From contig CALZFC010000090.1 in NCBI GenBank assembly GCA_945643635.1, positions 697,501 through 761,500 on the forward strand: DNA of 64,000 nt. Direction: 5' to 3'. The notes beneath the pieces are model-generated. The model did not search any database. It saw only the letters and a list, made by a program, of their open reading frames with translations, and was not told the origin of the DNA. Of this stretch, positions 58,901-64,000 are shown in pieces. This DNA comes from Allodiplogaster sudhausi (Eukaryota > Nematoda > Chromadorea > Rhabditida > Diplogasteridae). Position 1 is the stretch's first letter; every line of letters starts with the position of its first letter. Position numbers and translations under genes: made by a program.

Positions 58901-61241
58901 ATGATCTATCGCCACCTTCTCCTTGCTTCTCTCTTAATAATGGCAAACGAAGTATTCCGTGTCTACTGCTTAAGTTGCTACTCATGGAACACTTCTGAGA
59001 AGAACTCGCCGTTAGCCCATTACACCCCTTTTCCCCTTTTATAATGATTTCTTCTTTCCCTCATATGCTCTTTTCATAAGCTGTTAAAGGAGGTATACGA
59101 GGAATAATTAACCTATGTTTTGTTCTATGTATGTGGATAAGTTCACATTGGCGTAAAACTTCGATCCAGAAAGTTTGAACGATTTTCTTTCATTACATTC
59201 TGGGCAAAAGTAACGTGAAATTTGGCGGGTAGAGAATAAGCTACGGTAGGTCAGAGCCGCCCTCCTTTTTCACATGCTCTCTCAACTGAGCGACAGGCAA
59301 CGTTTTGAGAACGCGCATTCAAAGTGGCTCTCTAGCGCTACTGTTGAATTATACGCCGGATACTTCCTTTAATCACTTGCAGGCGAATGACGTGTTCCGG
59401 CGACACTTGCTTCAGAGAGTCCATCAAACTCAACCCAAACACTACGTTCACCATGCAGGTGTGCTCCTTTAGAAAACATTAAAATGACTGAAACTAGAAG
59501 CGTGCATTTGAGAAAGAGATATTGGCGCTGAAATATGTATGTATGTAAGGTTGAGGAACGTATTAAAATTATTCATTCTTCTTCGTTTGCACTGATTTCA
59601 AGTTCTTCTGGAAGTCACATTGTTAATTGAAGAGCTGCGTGTCCGGCACAATGCTCGAGTCGTTCAACGGCTGCTACAGCAGCGACTCTCAAATGACGTG
59701 CTTTTGCAAGTTGGGCAGTCTTTTCCACATTCATCAATGTTCTTATTAAGATGTAAGTTAATCATCGTAATCTTGATTTAATTGCTCCAGTGAGTCAATG
59801 TGCAATGATTACGACGACACGGTTCATATCGAGAAGGAGGGCAATCTGGCATGTACGGTCACTGAGGCTGGCGGCAACATCTCATTGGTTAGTGATGTCA
59901 TCAAATCGTGAAACGGGCGCATACATATGCATAAGAATTCGAGTGTATCACCCAGGTGAGTATGATTCGCACTGATTCCGGCTAACTTTGTACCCTTCGT
60001 TTGAACGCAGGTGAAAATTTATGCGAAACAAAATTTCCCGCCTTCACTTGAATATTACATGAAAATGTATATTTTAAAGAAAAGCGCTTTAACGAACAGA
60101 TCAAAGTCAGTAGTTGTTACTATTATACTATTGTTCAATACATCGTTTAAACGAGCACTAGGTATATATTCATGTAAAATTCAGCAAATTTGAAAATGGG
60201 TGATCCTGAAAGATGTATTCGCCACAAACGCAGGCGTCCGGCTGTAGATACTGCATGGCAGACATGATCGAGGGCCACAACAAGACTCTATACAGCGAGT
60301 GTTCGAATGGCTTCGAAACGATGGGGACGAAATCGCTTTCCTTGTTAGATCATTACTTTACTGATTATTTGACTAAATAATAAATCGGCAAATCGTTTGC
60401 AGCCTTTTCGAGGACACGTGCTACGTGCAGCGCCTGTGGTACATGATGCCGGAACACAATCTACATTGTCGCTGCAAGAACGTGCGAACTCAATATACAT
60501 ATGTATGTATATTCGCTCATGCTCAGTTTCAAAGTTGCAGGCCGACCGCTGCGCAGATAAGATCCTCTCCACTTCGACTTTAAACGCCAGCCGACCTGTC
60601 AAGTGTAATCAAAGCACCGCTAGTGGAGTAAACAATATCTGCCAGGTTCTCAGAGATTCCAGTATTGGTCATAATAAAAAAAATACATTCGGCATTTAAT
60701 TTTTATTGCCTTTAACCCGCAGGGAACGCACTGCTACAGCATGGACGATGGGAAGATATCGCTTGGTTGTCTAGTGACTCTCGACGACTATGAATTACCG
60801 GTATACTTGTCAGATTCATTAGTCAATTTCCTCCTTTAAAGGTGGACGTTCACCGAAAAATATTCAATGCTAGTTCAAATTGCCGCGTCTGCCCTGGGAT
60901 TCCTCACTCTCATTCTCTCGTGCTATTTCGCAGGTCACACAAACCCAAATAGCACGCGCGAATGAGAGTTCGAGGGGCAACGGCAATTTGAAATATCACA
61001 TAATTTTTCGATGATCGTCCTCCTTTAATGTGAAAATGTCTCGACGTGCCAGGTCGGCCGATTCGCCATAGGCAACACGGTCTACTACTTGTGCACGAGC
61101 GACTTCTGCAACGCGGGCCCGGAATCCTCGCGCGCGTCCCTCGGCGCGGCAAAAGCGCCTCCCGCGCCACCAGAGCGCGAGCCCCATCTGCCAAAAGCCA
61201 TCTACAAATGGAATGTTAGCAGAACTTATTCTGCCATTTAA
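58901..61241 (+). CDS. Secreted protein with three Ly6-like (ET-module-like) domains, array copy 2
   Basis: Nine exons: 58901-59010, 59383-59458, 59633-59709, 59791-59887, 60234-60343, 60403-60481, 60541-60645, 60723-60800 and 61053-61241. All are in phase, 306 residues. The signal peptide is MIYRHLLLASLLIMANEVF. Module 1 ends TCFCNESMCND, module 2 CRCKNADRCAD, module 3 YYLCTSDFCN. Exon 3 has one extra codon relative to copy 1. The C-terminal tail differs from copy 1 (Pro/Ala-rich, APPAPPEREPHLPKA) and is not conserved. Introns 1 and 8 each carry a MITE absent from copies 1 and 3. All donors and acceptors survive, so the gene is probably functional. Function is unknown; tandem expansion suggests diversifying secreted factors. 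Confidence 0.8.
59084..59372. mobile_element. TTAA-type MITE in intron 1 of array copy 2
   Basis: The left end is TTAA-AGGAGGTATACGAGGAATAATT and the right end, inverted, TTAA-AGGAAGTATCCGGCGTATAATT. Copy 1 has the unfilled site (AAGCTGTTAATCAATTACAG), proving insertion and TTAA duplication. Confidence 0.85.
60836..61028. mobile_element. TTAA-type hairpin MITE in intron 8 of array copy 2 (same family as 24422)
   Basis: The ends are TTAA-AGGTGGACGTTCACCGAAAAAT and, inverted, TTAA-AGGAGGACGATCATCGAAAAAT. The interior palindrome has TCTCATTCTCTCGTGCTATTT and AAATAGCACGCGCGAATGAGA. Copies 1 and 3 lack it at the matching place. Confidence 0.85.
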
Positions 61242-62169
61242 TATGTTTGATCTTATGAAAACACTATTAGTTCAAAATATGACACATGAAGTGTAAAAAG
61301 AAACTAAGAAATTTGACAAAAATTAACGAATATAATTTTTCAGGCAATTCTTCGAGAACCGACTAGTGTAGAAAATGGTCTTCTTTATCCCTTCGCAGTC
61401 TTATATCTACATATGTTTATCGTACTATTCTGCGCTTGGTAGCGCAGCAGCACTATGACGTTGTCCTTTTTCTCAAAATAATTTTGTAGTACGAGTTTAC
61501 ATAAACGTTATTTCAATAGAGTGAGAAGTGCAAAACCTGAATATCATTTCTTCAGGAGCGTTTCGGGAGCCTGTTATGTGCATAAATGTTCTTTTTTGAT
61601 TAGTAAGCCTGTGAGCTTACTTATGTTAGAAACAGTTGTTTGACGTCACTTCCAAATGATGTTTCGTACTATAAATTTCCTATTTTTGGCTGTTCAAGCC
61701 AATGTTGTGAGTTTCTATGGATAAAATTGACTATAACAATGCGTGGAAAAAATTAGGGAAACGTGAATAAATCACCAAGAAAATAACCACGCCTGAAAAT
61801 AACCACACCCGAGTGCCAGGTAAGCATTTGTTGTCTTGCTGCGCACACGCGTCTGCAATTCTCAATGAATACACACTACATCTGCCCCCGGTCATTGAAA
61901 CATCCCAGAAGATTCCCGAAAGGACCGAGTTCGTCCCCGGGACATGAAATTTTCCAGAAGATTCTGAAAGGGGCCAACGTCTGCCGCCGATCCTGGGAAC
62001 ATTCGAGAGGATTCCGAATGAGGACGAGTTGTTCTCTGGGGTGTGGCATTTTCCAGAGAATTCGGACAGATCTCATTGTCAGAACAACATTTCGAAAGGG
62101 ACAACTCCTTAGTGTTACGGAATGGACCGTCTATTTGCCGCAGGTATCCTCCTACAAAAATATGCTTAT
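61242..62169. other. Intergenic DNA between array copies 2 and 3
   Basis: Partly homologous to 57134-57870. It contains a degenerate minisatellite at 61895-62085. No gene is seen. Confidence 0.5.
61895..62085. repeat. Degenerate minisatellite of about 49-bp units
   Basis: Three to four units share CCAGAAGATTC, CGAAAGG/GAATGAGGAC and a G-rich GGGACATGAAATTTT-type end. Units differ at about 30 percent of positions, so the array is old. Confidence 0.65.
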
Positions 62170-62360
62170 TTCGTGGAAAGTTCGAAACTTTGTGAAGGAA
62201 AAGGCATCTCTTTTTTTTGCTATACTGCCGCGAGCCAAAATTGTAGTTTTCTTGGTGAAAAGGCGCTGTGACCGTTGAAGGACTGAAGGAAAGAGCTGAT
62301 GTATTTCTTCAATTTAATATTTCACACATTCCTTCGACACAAGAGAATTTTTTTTGTAAA
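62170..62360 (+). promoter_or_regulatory. Conserved upstream block of array copy 3
   Basis: Same block as at 53325 and 58400, with ATTGTAGTTTTCTTGGTGAAA and GACCGTTGAAGGACTGAAGGA. Confidence 0.5.
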
Positions 62361-62605
62361 ATTGCGGACTGGCGTTATATGTACTAAATACTTTCGTTTT
62401 ACTTCGCTCACGCGTCATGCGGTTGTTGATGTATGTATGTATGTACAGTAAGGAATTTTTATGTGCGTACGCACAATTCTATTTCATACCTAATTTGACA
62501 AAAATTTGAGCTTTTCATTCATCAATACCTAGTAAGAGATCAGTACCCTCATACTATTAATTAACGGCCTTCGCACAGCGACATCTTATTCTGCTCTTCT
62601 TTCAG

Positions 62606-63980
62606 ATGATCTATCGCCCCTTTATTCTTGCTCCTCTCCTATTGTTGGCAAATGAGATGTTTCCAGTCGGCTGCTTAAGTTGCTATTCATGGAACACCTA
62701 TGAGAAAAACTCGCAGTTAGCCCGTTACATTTCCTTCCCCTTCTCCAAGGATTTCTTATTCCCTCACCTACTCAATTCTTAAGCAGTTACTAATCGCTAG
62801 ATCACTTACAGGCCAGACACGTGCTGTGGCGACACTTGCTTCCTAGAATCCCTCAAAATCAACGCCAACAAAACCTCCACAATACTAGTGTGCTTCTCTT
62901 TATTTTCAACAGAAAACTTTAAAATGACTGATGCTAGAAGCAAGGGTTTGAGAAAGAGATTTAGGCGCTGAAATATGTATGTAGCGTTGAGAAACACATT
63001 TAAATTATTCATACTTCTTCATTTTCTGCACTGATTCCCTTTGTTGCTTGAAGCGCTGCTTGTCCGGCACAATGCTCGAGTCGTTCAACGGCTGCTACAG
63101 CAGCGACTCTCATATGATGTGCTTTTGCAAGTTGGGCAGTCTTTTCTACATTCATCATTGTTCTTATTAAGATGTAAGTTAATTAGCGTAATCTTGATTT
63201 AATTGCTCCAGTGAGTCAATGTGCAATGATTACGACGACACGGTTCATCTCGAGAAGGAGGGCAATCTGACATGCACGGTCACTGAGGCTGGCGGCAACA
63301 TCTCATTGGTTAGTGAAGTCATCAAATTTTATATTTTGCAGCCTTTTCGAGGACGCGTGCTACGTGCAGCGCCTGCCGTACATGATGACGGAATGGGATC
63401 TGCATTGTCGCTGCAAGAACGTACGATCTCAATTTATTGTTGCGAAATGAATACGATCATGCTCAGTTTCAAAGTTGCAGGCCGACCGCTGCTCAGATAA
63501 GATTCTCACCACTTCGACTTTAACGCTAGCCGACCTATCAAGTGTAATGAAAGCACCTCAAGTGGAGTTAACGATATCTGCAAGGTTCTCAGAGATTCCC
63601 GGATTGATCATAATTTGTAGAAAAAAATACATTAGGCATTTACCTTTAATTCCCATTACATTTCAGGGAACGCATTGCTACAGCGTAGACGACGGGGATC
63701 TATTGCTTGGTTGTCTTGTTACTCTCGACGACTATGAATTAGCGGTATTCATACTTGTTAGATTCACAAGTCCCTATCCTGTCAATATCCTCTTTCAAAG
63801 TGAAAATGTCGCCATGTGTCAGGTATACAATAGGCGAAGTAATCTACTACGTGTGCGCGGGTGACTTCTGCAACGCGAACGCGGAAGTCTCGCGTGCTTC
63901 TCTCTGCGCGGCTGGCGTGGCTGATGCCGCCCCCGAGTGCGCGCCAAACAAGAATGCCTCCCAACCGAACGAGTGGATTG
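62606..63980 (+). pseudogene. Array copy 3 of the three-Ly6-module gene, disrupted
   Basis: Recognisable exons: 62606-62715, 62812-62887, 63054-63130, 63212-63308, 63342-63420, 63481-63584, 63667-63744 and a final exon from about 63824. Module 1 (CLSCYS...CCGDTC...MCFCNESMCND) is intact. The exon matching exon 5 (GCRYC...) is gone: only 33 bp separate exons 4 and 6. Exon 4 ends in phase 0, whereas exon 6 needs phase 2, so reading continues out of frame to a TAA in exon 7. Exon 7 also lacks one A relative to copy 2, and the last exon lacks 8 bp near 63830. A truncated product carrying module 1 alone remains possible. The gene end lies near the right edge. Confidence 0.75.
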
Positions 63981-64000
63981 TTGGCAGAGCTAATTTCGCC

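Noticed and set aside
61865..62278. 137-residue plus-strand ORF
   Set aside because: Generated by the degenerate 49-bp minisatellite and the start of the conserved upstream block; no splice or codon support.
1..64000. CRISPR arrays, rRNA genes, bacterial operons
   Set aside because: No regularly spaced repeat-spacer structure or rRNA-like sequence; the spliced gene structure shows eukaryotic DNA, and all tandem arrays here are contiguous satellites.

Overview
The window is eukaryotic genomic DNA, most likely from a nematode. This is an inference from: compact multi-exon genes with short phased exons; a trimmed 'tttcag' acceptor directly abutting the ATG of three tandem genes, as at spliced-leader sites; a two-exon secreted ShK protein; an SLC17 carrier of the style expanded in nematodes; and a tandem array of secreted Ly6-like (ET-module-like) proteins. 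The species cannot be named from the sequence. Coding exons are GC-rich, while introns and intergenic DNA are AT-rich or made of (GA)n/(CT)n simple sequence.

Layout. 0-4.5 kb: the 5' part of a minus-strand PDE1-type cyclic-nucleotide phosphodiesterase gene, running off the left edge. 4.5-26.5 kb: mostly GA/CT repeat DNA, two large fold-back elements (10.75-12.40 kb with Tc1/mariner-like ends and tRNA-like sequences inside; 20.80-23.50 kb), small TTAA-type MITEs and a scatter of isolated exon-like segments. 26.5-28.0 kb: a five-exon minus-strand gene for a 140-residue tail-anchored-type protein of unknown family. 28-32.8 kb: repeat-rich DNA. 32.8-38.0 kb: a 17-exon minus-strand SLC17 transporter gene. 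39.7-41.0 kb: plus-strand exon fragments, including a GPI-anchor-like C-terminus. 42.6-43.6 kb: a five-exon minus-strand gene for a disordered Lys/Pro/Gly-rich protein. 45.6-46.2 kb: the ShK gene. 46.4-51.3 kb: small novel exons or genes, a broken retroelement Gag-like zinc-knuckle fragment and an inverted-repeat family. 52.6-53.2 kb: the 3' end of a LINE.

53.3-64 kb is a tandem array of three copies of one nine-exon gene for a secreted protein with three Ly6-like modules. Copies 1 and 2 are open in every exon. Copy 3 has lost exon 5 and has two more frame-disrupting deletions, so it is a pseudogene or a strongly altered copy. The array also records transposition: copy 1 carries a 1.2-kb fold-back element in its upstream region, and copy 2 carries two MITEs whose insertion sites are empty in copies 1 and 3, showing TTAA target duplication.

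Exons were assigned by eye from splice sites, phase continuity and protein similarity remembered at family level; no search was run. For the PDE1, SLC17, Ly6-like, 26.5-kb and 42.6-kb genes every junction is phase-consistent. A recurrent feature is that expanded CT tracts lie on the sense strand just upstream of 3' splice sites, as if polypyrimidine tracts had grown into microsatellites.
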